A DNA stretch of 64,000 bases from Neurospora crassa OR74A (taxonomy: Eukaryota > Ascomycota > Sordariomycetes > Sordariales > Sordariaceae), in contig NC_026502.1 of assembly GCF_000182925.2 (NCBI RefSeq), positions 2,294,001 through 2,358,000 of the forward strand. The letters run 5' to 3'. The position numbers and the translations under genes are program-made. The notes below the pieces were generated by a model. That model had not been told where the DNA came from and did not search any database. It worked only from the letters and a program-made list of their open reading frames with translations. Of the stretch, positions 13,264 to 26,349 are shown piece by piece (within the stretch, counting starts at the first letter, position 1; each line of letters begins with the position of its first letter).

Positions 13264-16200
13264 TCTTCCAACCTCATTCCGCTGTGAAGCGACTGTTGCG
13301 ACTTCCCAGGTCGAGCAGAGCTTCAAGTTCGTTCCATGTTTCGACAGCCGCTTAGATGGGGCAGGCGGAGAGGGGGCAGTCCGAGACCGCTCGGACTTGT
13401 TCCCGCAGTTGCACTTTCCGTTTCAGCGGCTTGGGTCTTCGACTCAACCGACGCAAGAGGAAAATTAAAGCGAGGTGTTCAGTTCAGTCTTGACGTCGGT
13501 TCTCACAGCGGTGGTGTGTTTGCGGAGAGATGATTTCCGAGGGGCACTTCGTTGTGATGTGAGGCTCCCCGGCTCACAGCTCGAGCCATGACTTTCCTCT
13601 CCAGTTTTCGTTCGGTGCTCTTGGCTTGGCGTCTGGCGGTCCGTCGGCACATGCCCTGGCACTCTTAGCTCCGATTCAGCGCCGCAAATTATCAACGGAT
13701 CTCCTCTCATAAGTCTCATAAGAACAAAGGAACATTGCAACATAAACAAACCACTGCATCGTTACCAAGTGTACACATCCCGAACCTCAATCGTCCCCAA
13801 CTTGACCAACTCCATGTCTTAAGTTGTACGCGCTATAGTGCAATTGCCGGTGTATCCTCGCGGCGTGCTCTTCCGCAAGACTAAAGCGTCCAGACCTTCA
13901 ATAAGCTAGCCCATGTGTCGATATCTTGATACAACCGAACCTATCTGTCTTGGCTCAGGATCCTCTACATGCTGTTTCGGACCCGTGACCTGACGCTCTC
14001 TTGGAAGGGGTGAGTCGCATCATGAGAACATCTCCCAGCTACGCGAGTAACTGAAGCGAGGTAGCCGCTGAAGTGGAATCGAACCAAGCTTCAGTTTTGT
14101 CTTCTGACAAAAACCAATGCCGCGCGAATATCAAAACGAACCCCGCACGGGCATCCGATTTGTAGCTTGTTCATTGCAGCTGGCCGCTGCACCATTCAAG
14201 GACGTCGCACTTTCCTCATGGACCCCAAGTCTCAAACACCACACGCGGCTGCAGGCGCGACGAGATCGGCTGCGACCCTTTTTAGCGTCTAACGAGAGTT
14301 GAGCATTACGACGACTGTTTCCCACCCGCCAGGCAAGGAACCTTTCTACTTACTTAGTGTACCAACGACATCGACGCCATCCATGTATTCTTCCCACGTC
14401 CATCACGTCCCAAGCCGGTATGCGCCCGAGTCACGACATGAGTGCCCTCAACTTCCATATTAGCTCCAGCCAAAGCGCCTCCTATTAGCCGTTAGCCATG
14501 TGGTACCCGCATTCTTAAAACGTCCTCCCTCCTTTCGCGGTTAACCAGCTCACAGCTGCGGTCATGATACGGACCTTTCTGGCAATTATGGACCACCTGC
14601 GGTTCTATAAGAGCAGGGTTCTGATGGTATTGCCCGGCAACGTCAAACGCCATACGCGGCTCGAGAATGCCACATGGCATTGTATCTACCTACTATGTAC
14701 TTGCGCCCAATTCCACCATCGAAGGCATCCCCGAGCGGGATGGAGCAAACTAAGACCATGAACGATGCTCTACAAGCGGGATTGTTCGTGAGTTCATGAT
14801 AGGTTAACAACCCGGACAAGCCACTGCTTTCGGAAGCTCCAGATCCAGAGGTACCAATTTCTGATTCAACGGCCCGCGAAAATGCATCAAGTTGGCCCGT
14901 TGCGAGGTGGAGGGATACCGTATCCGGTATCTTTTCGGTCCAGGATGCTCATTTTGGCTCCAGCTTGTAAATGATACACTACAGTCACCACTCTCTTCGA
15001 ACCCCCCTCCCTGGAGTAGGTATTTGGAGGTATCCCATTTGCTGTGCCCTTACGGACCACACCCTGCATCCACCAAGCTTGGACCCCCAGTCGCGTGGGC
15101 CAGCTTGTCGGTAGGGGTCCGTTCTTCGGGGACGCAACGGAAGTTTGGGCAGCTTCGTTTTGGGAGCTCTCGGTCCTTACACTAACTAGGTAGCTCTAGT
15201 TTTTCACACGGCTCAGAAGCCACTACAAAGCCCCGTAATGAGGAGAAAGGACGTCTCACTAACACGGTATAACCAAAAACAGTAGAGGGAGTCACGTCTA
15301 CATAGGTACGAGCCCGCAAAAATTCCATCATCACAACCACGGCCATAGTGAACTCACAGCCTTATCCTTGCCTCGATCCTCACACGCGCCAAACCTTCAG
15401 GTTGGTGGCGTGGATGAGCCGAGTGGCATTCCAACCAGCTCTCAGTGGTCAAGTATATCAAAAAGGAAGGGTCTCGTCTTTCTCACTGTCCGCGTTACTT
15501 GTTCCTGCTTGTTCTCCCAGCTTCAACCTTCCAGATACTACTAGGTATACTGACCGGAAGGGCGTGGTTACATGTATCCTGGATGGCCCACGGTTCCCTC
15601 CGTTCAAGGAGATGATTTCTCTACCCTGTTCTTCTTTTTCTCGTCTTTTTTGTCCGATATCCACTCGCTGCACTAGCCTTTCGTTAGATACCTCTTTACC
15701 TTCTTATCGTTCGTTGTTCCCTTGCCAATTCCCGCGTGGCCGGGCTACATCCGTCTTTCACCAGCTAGGCACTGGCTCCATCTCCACGATTACACCCTTG
15801 CGGCAATCTTTTCTGACACACGCTGCCTCGAAAAGAAATAACACAGGGCTCGCCGTGTTCTCCACATTCTTGTTTTGTGCGCGGCTACTTTCCCAAACCG
15901 TAATTTGTCGCCCCAAGTTCCTTCCAGACCCTCGGCTCATCTCAACTCAAGGGAACTCGAGAATTCCAAACACCCGAGTGCACATCTCATCCGGCATCTG
16001 CTCCCATTTACAGGCGCCCCTGTCTGTCCATAGCTTCGAAAGTTGGAACGAACAGGCATTGTTATCCACCGAGGGTTAGAAGACTGAGCAAAAGAAAATC
16101 GGATCCAGTCTGCAGACGGGGCAGTGAAGAGACAGGAACTAGGGGACCCCCGCCACTTTCTGGTCACTATTACGAGTCCGACTAGCTTCTCTGCCGGCTT

Positions 16201-16667
16201 GAATGCTGTCTATACTTTGTCTTTTTACCTGCACAGCTTGCAGTCGATCCTAGCTACCCATTTTCTTCCCTCCGAGCACGACTATATTTTTGGGGGGCGC
16301 GATCCAATGGCCAGATGAGGGTTGGCTGTCACTTCAACGTCTCATCATCACACACACCCCTCGCCGAAAGAGCCCTTCGTCATTAGCTACGTACACTAGT
16401 ACTATTAGAATACTGGGCTGGCCGCCCCCTCCAGCTTCCCATTCCACTCCAAAAGGTTATTTCCACTTCTTTCCATCCCTCCCCTGTTCTCCTCATCCTG
16501 CTTTCTCATCTCGTCTTCTTCCTGTTTGTATGAACTAGTCTGCCCCTTTACCAGCTCGGATCTGGGTGCACTGGAGCCTCCACTCCACGCAATATCAACC
16601 TCCTTCCTCCCCCACCGCGTTTACCTTTTCCATCCACTGTTCTCACCCTCACCCTCCTTCAGCTTAT

Positions 16668-18280
16668 ATGAGGATGCTTACCATCAACAAGTCAGCTCAG
16701 TACGGCTACAGGTCCGTCCATGACCTACCAACCCCACCGAGCACATCACGGCCTTCCCCCCCCTTGATATACCAAGACTTTGGTCACACGACCTTTCCAG
16801 CCATCACACATAGCGGCAACCGATCCAGTCAATCCATGTCTGCGCCTCACCGTGGCTTGCCCCTGCCGGCGGCCTTGAACCCCGTTCCGCCGCCTTCTGG
16901 TCCGGGACTCGTTCAACAACCTCCGCCACCCGTCCCCAGCTTGTTAGGACACGCTCACCCGCCACCTACACCATCGCAAAGTCAGTCCTTGGGACAGATT
17001 CCAGCACCGCCGTCATGGCAACATGGGAACGAGGAGTCGATGCGAGTATGGCTCATGGCCAAGGCTGAGGAAGAGAAGCGGAAGCAGGAAGAGGAGAGAA
17101 CACGGCAGGAAAGCTTCCGCCTGGAACAGCGTAAAACCGAATTCAACATGTTGAGAGAGTCACTTCAAGGGGGAGTTCCGCCGGCCATGGTACCAGTGGT
17201 CTTTGCGGGGATGAGCGGGGGAGCCCTTTCGCAGGCTGCCTTGGACTGGGCACAGCAGTATATCTACTCGCAGTCTCACCAGTCCCATCCACAGGCTTTG
17301 TTACCGCCGGGGCCTATCTCACCCCAACATCAGAGGCGAGAATCTCAACCCCACAGCTACGCGCACTATCCGGGCTCGGGAGGGGTTCCCTCCACTCCAG
17401 GCTCTGCCCAGGGACATGGCGGGTACATATCTGGCTATCCTGGCTCACCACAGACTCGTCCGAGAGGGCAAAGTGTTCCTGGGCCTATGGCAGGCCGCCT
17501 CCATGGAGGAATGGCCAATCTTCCCAACCTCAACACCAGCATTTCTGGGGGTCATGGAAGTTCAGCAGCCGCTCATCCGGCCGTTGTCCAATCCCAGCAG
17601 CAGCAAGAGCCTCAGCAATCACCCTCGATACTCTTTCATCATTGGACACCACCGACGAGTCAGGCAGGAGGGCGGGGCGGGGTTGACCAGCCTGCAACAC
17701 CTTCAGGTTTGTCCCAGCCCAAGTCTCGCTCTCGAAACACTGGCAGACTAACCGGTGCGCCCATACAGTAGGCGAGTCGCCGAGGAAGAGGAAAGCTACG
17801 GGCCCGCAGACGGCAGTACCGCCGCCGAGCAGCTCACAGCGGTATCGGTCCCCGACTTTCTCACATAGTGGTGCTCCGTTGTCGAATCCGCCAGCCGGGC
17901 GCAAGACAGGTCATGCTCGCCAGCGGAGTGACATAGGGTCATACCGCGGGGCTGTTCGAGGGCGTGGAGACGGTTATGCGCCATCGTCACAGGATGCACC
18001 CACAAACAGCAGCGAGTCTATAGCTACTCAGCACCAGCACCAACAGCATTTACAACACCATCAACACCAACACGGACAGGGGCATACGCAGTCCTCGCAG
18101 GGCCAACAGACAGCTCCGACAGTAACACGTAGCGCGCACTCGGTTTCGTCACTGTTGTCGGATCATCCACAATCACCTCGGCCAGGGCAGTTCTCAGGAG
18201 GAGGCCGATCCTCCGAGGAGAAAGTGCGCGGTGGTGCAGTCGGTGGATCGTCGGCCACGCGAGACAGAGATAACGACTGA
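16668..18280 (+). CDS. Proline/glutamine-rich coiled-coil protein of unknown function
   Basis: I do not recognise this gene. Two exons (16668-17706 and 17769-18280) give 516 residues. The 62-nt intron has donor GTTTGT, a branch-like ACTAAC and a CAG acceptor, and it removes an in-frame stop. The start is taken at the ATG before RMLTINKSAQYGYRSVHD; ATGs at 16566 and 16674 are alternatives. The N-terminal 120 residues are Pro/Ser-rich. A strongly charged helix follows (about residues 125-160, with KAEEEKRKQEEERTRQESF), then a more ordered segment with VPPAMVPVVFAGM. The remainder is low-complexity Gln/His/Pro/Gly, with a basic SPRKRK patch just after the intron that could be a nuclear localisation signal. 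The composition suggests a transcriptional or developmental regulator, but this is inference. It sits alone between two large gene-free regions. Confidence 0.75.
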
Positions 18281-21259
18281 ACCTTAATCTCTTCCGTGTT
18301 TCAGCCTCCAAGTCCCGGGGCCAAGATGCTGCGGTGACAATCGAAGGGCTGTCCCAACAACGACCAGTCATCGAGCAGGGCGTCTTGGCGAACGTGTACC
18401 CTTGCGATATCCGAACCCCACGGAACGGACAAGCTAGGATTGGGATCAAGCCGTGCCTCGATTGGGAAAAGGCTGCTATGCCCCCCCTGTGGCCTGGACT
18501 CCGACGGCCTCGCATCATAACTTTCGCTTCTGTTTGACAAACTCGTTTTCCCACAGCATTTTTGGTCAGGGCGTCAACGCTGGTTTTTGTTCAATTCGAT
18601 TTATAACTCGAGGGCAGGGGAAGAGCTGAGTCGGAAGCTTTCCCTTTGCGTCCCACTCTGGGTAGTTCTTTTCTCCTTCTCTTCGGATGCACCTTCTGAA
18701 CTTGTATTACTTTTTTGATTTGTGTTTATTTGTGTTTTATCTACCTTTTCTTTCGATGTATACTATGTTATCTGGCATTTTTCTAGGTCTTCATTCTTCA
18801 TACGCTTTCACAAAGAAAATGATAGTAAAAAACAGGACGCTTTCAGGGAGAAAGCAAGGGAATATGAATGGACGGGACTGGCATGGAGGATTTGGAACTT
18901 GCGGCTCCTCCTTTGGTGTGCTTGCGTCCTTAGATGGGTGCAAATGGGAGTGGAACAAAGAGACCAGATGGTTATGGTCGGCCAAGAGCATCCAGAATAT
19001 ACGTACATACAATGATGATGATTACCTACCGATTAAGTTTTCAGTTCGTCCCCCAGTCGCATAGGACCCACGATTGTTTACTTGCCCCATCAAGCGAAGG
19101 TTGGACACATGATAGGGTACCGCGGCACAACAGCTTCGCCTGCAAGTGCATGCAAGTCATGAAGTCAAAGAGCAAAAGCGCGGAGATGAGAGGGACTGAG
19201 GGATAGGCACATTGCCATGGTGGTGCTAGTGCGCTGACATGTTGATTTCGCTTGTCATATCATAGCACCGCCGCACTCGTGTGATCGAGGCCAGATGTTA
19301 GGATTCAGGAAGTACGAGGCATACGGAAAAGTTCAAAGTTGGTGATATGAAGGCCGATTTGGAAAAGGAAAGAGAAGCAAGCACACACAAGCGAACTCGA
19401 AGGTGGCATCATTGAGGGGGGGATTGGTGGGCGGGATGACGGGACTGAAACTGGGAGGAAGAAAATTCGCTGGACCGAGATGTTGGAAGACAACAGTTGA
19501 GGTTCCCTCGGCTTGGAGCTAGGATCTCATCATCTTCTTTTTGCTTTCTGGCGGCCGCCCAGAATGCCAGCCCAGGGTATCGTCAAGGGTGTCCAAGGCT
19601 CACTAAACAGGGGGTCCCGTTGCAACCAAGGTACACCACAGCCATGTTAGGTTTCTCCACACTGGACGGTCCTGCAATTCCCGTTGAGATGGAGTCACGA
19701 GGCCGAATAGAGGAAGCATCGGGGAAGGATAGGGACATAGCTCCGAAGTTATGAAACCGACTACACGTTGCTTATGGCCTCTAGGCCCTTTATTTCGCAC
19801 GTGCAGATGGGATAGCGTCCCCGGCACTGATAGATTGCCGGTAATGGGTTTCCCGGGACTTCCCTAATCCGTCACGGCAGCGGTACCAGTTGGCGGGCTT
19901 GGTAGGGAACGAGACGGGGGGGAACACAGCTAGGTAACTGGGAACTAAAAGGTTCGTACCGTGATGCCCCCAATCGCAAGGAACAGGACTACTACATACC
20001 TACGGGATGAAAACTTGTCAGTATGTACAACAGGTTATATATATCCTCTAGGATGTCGCGTTTCCCCATACATGTCATACTCCATGCACAACGCTAACTT
20101 TTTTTTTTTATTCTCCGACCGGACTTGTTGCACATCTCGAGGGTCGCAAGCATTTCCCAAACCAGGTCTCTCGAGTGAGGGATACCAAGTTCTCGAATAA
20201 ACGTTAATGCTGGCAGGTTCCCTGGGTTGCATTGTTGGTGTAGTAATTGTCGAACGATGGCTCCGTCGACGGCCAGTCGATCCTTCAACGGCTTATTTTT
20301 TCTTTTTTTTTCCTGCTCTTTTCTTTTCTCATTTCTAGGTGGGAGGAGCCTATTTTTTGTGTTTCCTGCCAAGCACATATGTACACACCTCACGCAAACG
20401 CGCGCGAGCCCTTGACACTTCGTACATCAATCATTGCCGACAAACATTGGGTTAGGCGAACTAAGGCGACGGAAAAGACTCGAGCGAAAGGAGACAGGCC
20501 AAGCATCGACCGTAATAACGCATTCGTTGGGGTCTTGGTACAGGAAAGGTAAGAAACACCTCATAGCCTTCATCCAGTTCCATGATAATTGCAGGCATCC
20601 CAACGAAGTTTCAAGAGGCGGGGGCACCGTACCGTACAGTCTAGACGTACAGTGTACCACCCCTTGGAACTTAAGGTGGAAGCTGAAAAGCTCAAAGCGT
20701 CATGGTGGTATCCTTGAGCTTCTCGAAGTGGATGTCGGGCAATTTCTCATTCGCTGCACGCTAGCTGCAGGAGCGTCACACTGAATGGCACAAGAAAAGA
20801 GAGTTTCAACGGGAAGCTCACAATCATACACCCCGAGACACCGCAATATACTCAGACCTCGACCAGAGTCCAGTAGGCGCGCATATGCGCCAGAGCCACG
20901 GGGCGCTCGCTCTCTTAAGTTGTCCGGTTCGATTTCGATTCGGTTCGGTCAATACGTCGTAAGGATAAGGTATCTGTTCAGCGAAGGATCAATCGGGAAG
21001 AATCACCGTACCCCGCCCCCCCCCCCTCCCCTCTTTCTGTTTTTACAAAGTCATGGCACCAAGCCTGTGAAGACTACGTACTGGTGACCGTACATATAAC
21101 GATCAGCCATATGCATATAATGGCAGTAACGATCAACCTTGGTGTTACGGGTTCGGCCAGACATTTGATTACATAACACAACAAAGTCGTTAGTTTTACC
21201 CCTGTTTGACAGCCCTGTCAGACCTTGTCTAACACCCCTTGACAGCCATTCGGCACCTC

Positions 21260-21297
21260 TGACACTCCTTGCTAGCTCTTTTTCAACAGGAGTGTCA
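21260..21297. repeat. Perfect 10-bp inverted repeat
   Basis: TGACACTCCT (21260-21269) and AGGAGTGTCA (21288-21297) are perfect inverse complements with an 18-nt loop. Several TGACAG/TGTCAG words lie just upstream (21200-21250). Confidence 0.8.
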
Positions 21298-21556
21298 CCA
21301 GTACCTCCAAGCAGATATGTAATCGGGAACAGAACCCTGCAAAGTGGAAGTTATGTATTCCGTCATATGTATCCGCACCCGGCCCGAACTTTTAGTCATT
21401 CGTCTCAAAATCCAATAGTGAGCAAGAAGTTCAGGTATAGCCGGACGGTATGAGCGGAAGCATGGTTATGATTATGGTACATTGGTCGACGCCGCGTTGG
21501 GGCAAGTCCGGGTCCGGGTACGGTGACAGACATAGGAAACCGACTGACAAGAGTTC

Positions 21557-21586
21557 GTGACAGTGACAGTGACAGTGACAGTGACA
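21557..21586. repeat. (GTGACA)5 hexamer tandem repeat
   Basis: Five perfect hexamer units in non-coding DNA, then a degenerate sixth unit. Confidence 0.9.
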
Positions 21587-22837
21587 GTAATAGTGGACGG
21601 GATGAAGGAAGGGAGCACAGTGGCTCTTATCAGTATACACTACATACTATGTACAGACTTATGACGTTGCTTAATTGTAGGGCTGCACTTGGTGAGTCGA
21701 GATCCCTGTCACTCAGCGTGAGCTTTGGCACGAAGCCCAAAATGGTTTGGCGTAACCGAAGACCGGGGCCCCAGAGAAGAGAGCAATTGAGATCCAGGAT
21801 GGTCCAAGGGGTGGAGAAGACTTCTTCATCGAACGAACAGAACGACATCCTCCTGTCTTTCCCCCTTTGTTCTTTATCCTTCACCGTTCCCACCCAATAT
21901 TATATTGACTTGAAACACATCATTTCAGTGGATCAATACCACCTTCCATTTTACCTCTACTGCTTTCTTCGAGGCACTTCGTCACGACGGTACCAGACTT
22001 TGTAGATTTGGGACAGACGACACCGACAGTAACTGCAGCAACCCTAGGTCTGGCGTTCACCACCACAAAGACAACAACTTCTGGTACACGTTGTTACACA
22101 GAACCCAATGTTCCATTCTTGAACCCTACCTACTCTACTTGGTACAAAATCTGTAGAGTTACCGTGACGTCTCGTGTTGGTGCTGCCCCCTCTCCCCTGG
22201 GGCCGGGAATGTTGTGACCTGTGATACTGATCTGATCTGTGAACCCGCGGCGGACCAAGACAAATCTGGACCTGGCAAGCGGCTGAAGACGACACGCGGC
22301 AAGTCTTACACGGACGGCTTATTTCCAGAAGGGAATTGTCTCCCCCCTCTCTCTTTCGGCTCCGAGCCCGGGATTGCGGGAACCGGATCTTGATCCCGGA
22401 GCAATGTGTCACTTCACCAATGACAAACAGGGACAGACAGCCCGGTTTAACCTCAAACCTCAGGCTGTTCGGGTATCACATGTCGCCGTCGTCTTCCATG
22501 TCTACAGTGGTAGCGTGGGCGTGACAGGTATGACATGATGCAGTTGAGCCACCTACAAGGTCCGAGAGCCAGACGACGAAGTGGAATGGAAAGATAACCC
22601 AAATCGTGTCTGGGTTCCAATACCCAGTCTCAGACAGAGGAGCCAGCTACTGTACCTAAAAGTCGATCTCCCAGGTTAGGAGCATCATGTAGCGTAATTT
22701 GGGCGCGAGGAATGTATGCCCTAACGGCCCATATTGCACGACTGCAAGGCGAAGAAGGCTAGGCCCAATCTCCAGCCATTCCTCGTCTTCCGCTTCCCGC
22801 TTTCCATCCGTTGCCGCTTGTCTATGATCGCTATTTT

Positions 22838-22891
22838 GTACGGTTATTGTACAGAAATGGCCGTATGAGGCGGTTTATACGGCAACCGTAC
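22838..22891. repeat. Nested inverted repeats
   Basis: The outer arms are GTACGGTT (22838-22845) and AACCGTAC (22884-22891). The inner arms are GCCGTAT (22860-22866) and ATACGGC (22877-22883). Together they could fold as a bulged hairpin. Confidence 0.7.
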
Positions 22892-24353
22892 GAGAACAAA
22901 CGCAACCTAAGAGCACAGGAGTTTATTAGGGAAAATTGTCACGGGTGTCAGCCATCTACTTTGCTTAGCATGGATGCGAGTCCGATCGGTCTTTTTCTCG
23001 GATCAGGGAAGAGTTTGACTGCGGCCGTCATGATCACGGCCAGTTTCACTGATTGTAGCTTGTTCATGGACATATCCAAGTCTTTTTCAATTAATTATGA
23101 GCGGGTAAACATGTGCGCAGGTTCACATCAAGGTATCTCCAGTTACAAGTCGGGTTGAGGCTCATCGACAGGAAGAAACAGCTGTTCAAGTCCACGTTCA
23201 GGGCAACTCAACAAAACGTACACCGGTCTCTTACCATCTACCGTCGGAGTATGGCCATACCTCGCTAGTACTTGCGAGGCTGCCTTGCCTTGCGGCTCGC
23301 TTGATGTTTATGTCCAAATGGAAAAATTGCAAATTCACCCAGCTGAGCTCTGTTGGGCATGTGGAGGATATTTAATGGGTAAACAAGCTTTTGAGTCTGG
23401 ATTTGGGCTCTCATGTGTGCCACCAAACCGCGGAAGCGAGATTATCTTCCTTAACGAGCAGTATTGCTTTCTCGTCCGTCTCGTTGAGATATCCGCGCTC
23501 CTGCGCGCGACCGCGGAAACGGGGCGGCACGTTTGCCTCGAGGTAACAACTGTGATCTTTGAGGAACGCGTACAAGACACCGGTTGTTTTCCCTTCTCTC
23601 TACGCGAATGGAAGCAAAACTACAGAAACGTATTAGCTCCTTGCTGATTAGCTTACCACCAGCCCTTATTTCCTATCTGCCGATTGAAGAAGTGCAGTTT
23701 AGGTGCAGTCTCTGTCTTATTAGGACACATATACCGTTGTTGTGTTGTATAGTCATTGATTTGTGTTAAAACATACACTCCCTCAGCAAAAGGAGAAAAT
23801 GTAAGAATAAAATGATTATGTGGAACAAAGTTATTTCTTCGTCAATACCTATGTAGCTTAGCATAACTGGATACCGTCGTTGTTTTGCATCTTGCGTCAA
23901 TGTATCGCAGCAAAAACAGCATGGAAAATATGAGCTTCACAACCTACATACCTCTAGGTAGGCGAGCATCACCCAAGCTGGTGACCCCAAATCCCCGAAG
24001 ACACAGATAGAAGTAGCTGAAATAAGGGTTCAAGTTTCGGTTACTACAACCACTGGGCTGTGGTTGTGCTCTCTAACTATCAGGCATTCATACCGGTCAA
24101 CGGAAATTCAGACGGTATCGTCGCAGCCATCTGTCTACCTGTAATGATAGATGAACTCACACTCCTCATATAGTAGGCGAGAGGGGGTTTAAGAGCCAAG
24201 CTCTCGCGTGGATGAAGACAGCAAGAATCCAGAGATAGAGCCCTTGCCGTTGCTGTAGCTGGCAATGATGACAACTGAGAGGAAGGTCAGGAGGAGGAGA
24301 ATGTAGAAGACGAACTCCGGACCCAATCTCGTCCGGGTTGTCCTTGTACAGGG

Positions 24354-24367
24354 TTTTTTTTTTTTTT
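24354..24367. repeat. Poly(T)14 tract
   Basis: A run of 14 T in non-coding sequence. More T-rich runs lie at 24604-24656. Confidence 0.85.
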
Positions 24368-25412
24368 CCGAGTGACTCTGGTGGTGTTGGTGTGAGATGA
24401 TAGGCCTTGTGTCTGCTGCTGAGTGATGACGGTCACAGAGACAAAAGGTGATGGAAGTAGCCAAACCCCTCCCTGCATCCATCCGCCTTTGCCTCCGCCT
24501 TTATCCTGCTGTCTCTTTTCACCACGGCCTGCTCCCTCCTCAGCCCTGGTCTTAACCCTTTGTTTCCCTCCCTTCCCCCCTTTCTCTCTGCTTCTTCTTG
24601 GTATTTTTTTTCATTTTTTTTTTTTTTATTTTTTCCTATTTTTTTTGAGGCATCCATACACCTCGTCGTCAACACCGTTAAACAAATCAACACTATCCCA
24701 TCAATTACTCATCCCGATGATTTTGTCCATTCTAGGTGCAATATTTTGTTGCTGTTACTCAGATGGATGGTTTTCTCTTCCGTTCTTCCCTACTCCTCCC
24801 TCTCCTTATACAAGCCCAGCGCTTTTCATGGCAGTCACAAGCGAAGGAATCGTATGCGGAGTTGACGAGGTAATCGGTGGTGGATGGGGTGAAATGAACG
24901 GGCCCGTAGTGACGGTGAAGGAGAGTGAGGGAAGAGGGTAGTATGTGGTGAGTAGTCAATGCTGGTCGATTAAGGGGCGCTATTGCCACCAGCGTCTATG
25001 AGCTGGCTTCGTGGAACAGAACATGCTTGCGGTTGAAGAAGCGGGTGTCATGATTACTGTGACGGATACCGCTGCCGACTTCGAAACTTGGAGACTTTTC
25101 GAGGACGTTGTCTATCACTACCGTGGTAACTGATGCAGTAAGTGTCTAGGAGATATTCACGAGAAAGGCCCTCATCTAGTATTGTCACAAACACTACTAG
25201 GTAACTTGAATTCTTAAACACTGCCTGGCCTCCCAAGCCCCCTCCTCTCCTTTGTGTACCTCCAGCGGAAGTCAACACAGAAAGGGGAAGAAGGGTGTAG
25301 AAAGAAGATGGTGTGTTGTTGTTGGCAGATTGATATGGGCATCAAGAAGCCTGTAAATGACAGGACGTTTGTTTTAGTTCAGTGATTTCGTCTACGAATG
25401 TCCAAATAGATC

Positions 25413-25442
25413 ATGTGCTACGATGGGATGTGCTACGATGGG
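25413..25442. repeat. Tandem duplication of a 15-mer
   Basis: ATGTGCTACGATGGG occurs twice head to tail (25413-25427 and 25428-25442), identical in both copies, in non-coding DNA. Confidence 0.9.
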
Positions 25443-26349
25443 ACAGGCATACTTAGCCCCGCATGCTAGCTGTCGATTTCAGGCATCTATGGTAGGAATT
25501 GGTTCCATGTCAAAGACCATTAGGTCGTTGAGGGTAAATTTTACAGCGCCGTGCTGTCGGGTTTGGGAAATGCACATAAAACAGTGTAATCCCTGTTACC
25601 GTTGCAAGTGACCACCGAAGAAGACTAGACAAACCAGTACGTATTCAGGGTAGCTAAATCGAGAAGAGTAGTCCTTGTTGCACCTTGTCACCGGTTTCAT
25701 ATCATTTGGCGTCCTTCTCGTCGTCAGATCCCGCAAGTCGAAATTGTAAAGGCATCGTTGAAACAAGTGACAAGGGATCAAACAGCAAAACATACAATGG
25801 CGTCGGAAACCAATATGTGAGACTAGCAGCAGCAGTGGGGAACAGGTATTAGGAGAAACGTATAGGTGATAGAGAATGAAGAACGAAAGTCCCATAGAGT
25901 TCTCGATCCAGGCTAAAACTAAAGCAATGAACTCGGGCCGGATTAGTGAGTCAAAATATACTTGCGGTCGGTTCCAACCAAAACCGGAAAGACGAATCCC
26001 ATTATCCAAAAACAAATAAAAAAGAGTAGCCGAAAAACCGAACACGAAGGGTATCTATCCGGAAGCGCAAAGAGAGCAACATTGAAGCTGAACAAAGGGT
26101 ATAACAGCAGCGCCAGAGGAAAGGAAAGATAATAACGCAGAGGGCAAAAGGCAAACGAGTGAAGGTGGCAGAGAGACCGCGCAAAGAACCCTCCTCCTGA
26201 TCACTCTGCATGCCCGTCCAGCCCGTCACCTTATCAGCGGCTTTGCCCAAAACAAACAGCACCCGTACCCGATCCAAAACTTAGAACCCAAACTCGTTCG
26301 TATCTGAAGGACGTTAAGCCCGGCCGACTCATCCCATCCGTCTGTCCGC

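Larger units (their letters stand above)
6941..16667. other. 9.7-kb gene-free region
   Basis: No reading frame here has a recognisable domain or a convincing spliced structure. The sequence is of mixed base composition and not strongly AT-rich, so it does not look like a RIP-mutated transposon graveyard. It contains microsatellites (8312-8332, 11961-11986, 13145-13171, 13216-13263). The last few hundred bases (about 16400-16660) are pyrimidine-rich and look like the leader of the gene at 16668. A 243-codon open frame at 15348-16079 is composition-driven and was not accepted. Confidence 0.55.
18281..26349. other. 8-kb gene-free region
   Basis: No gene is supported. The left part is the 3' flank of the preceding gene. 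There is a hexamer repeat at 21557, an inverted repeat at 21260-21297, nested inverted repeats at 22838-22891, and a tandem 15-mer at 25413-25442. A strongly pyrimidine-rich strip lies at 24480-24800. It is followed on the + strand by very short frames (for example one starting MILSILGAIFCCCYS at about 24718) and faces a frame on the other strand with a hydrophobic segment (about 24240-24310). Neither could be joined into a convincing gene. Confidence 0.5.

Noticed and set aside
14050-14110. tRNA-like word GGTTCGATTCC on the minus strand
   Set aside because: The T-arm stem pairs poorly, no acceptor stem can be matched and no A-box lies at the right distance.
15348-16079. 243-residue + strand frame upstream of the unknown protein gene
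   Set aside because: Ser/Pro/Phe-rich from a pyrimidine-rich leader region, with no domain and no splice context. Best read as non-coding.
24240-25060. Possible small membrane-protein gene (hydrophobic segment near 24260; CCC-containing short frame at 24718)
   Set aside because: Frames are very short, interrupted by homopolymers, and could not be joined by credible splice sites on either strand.
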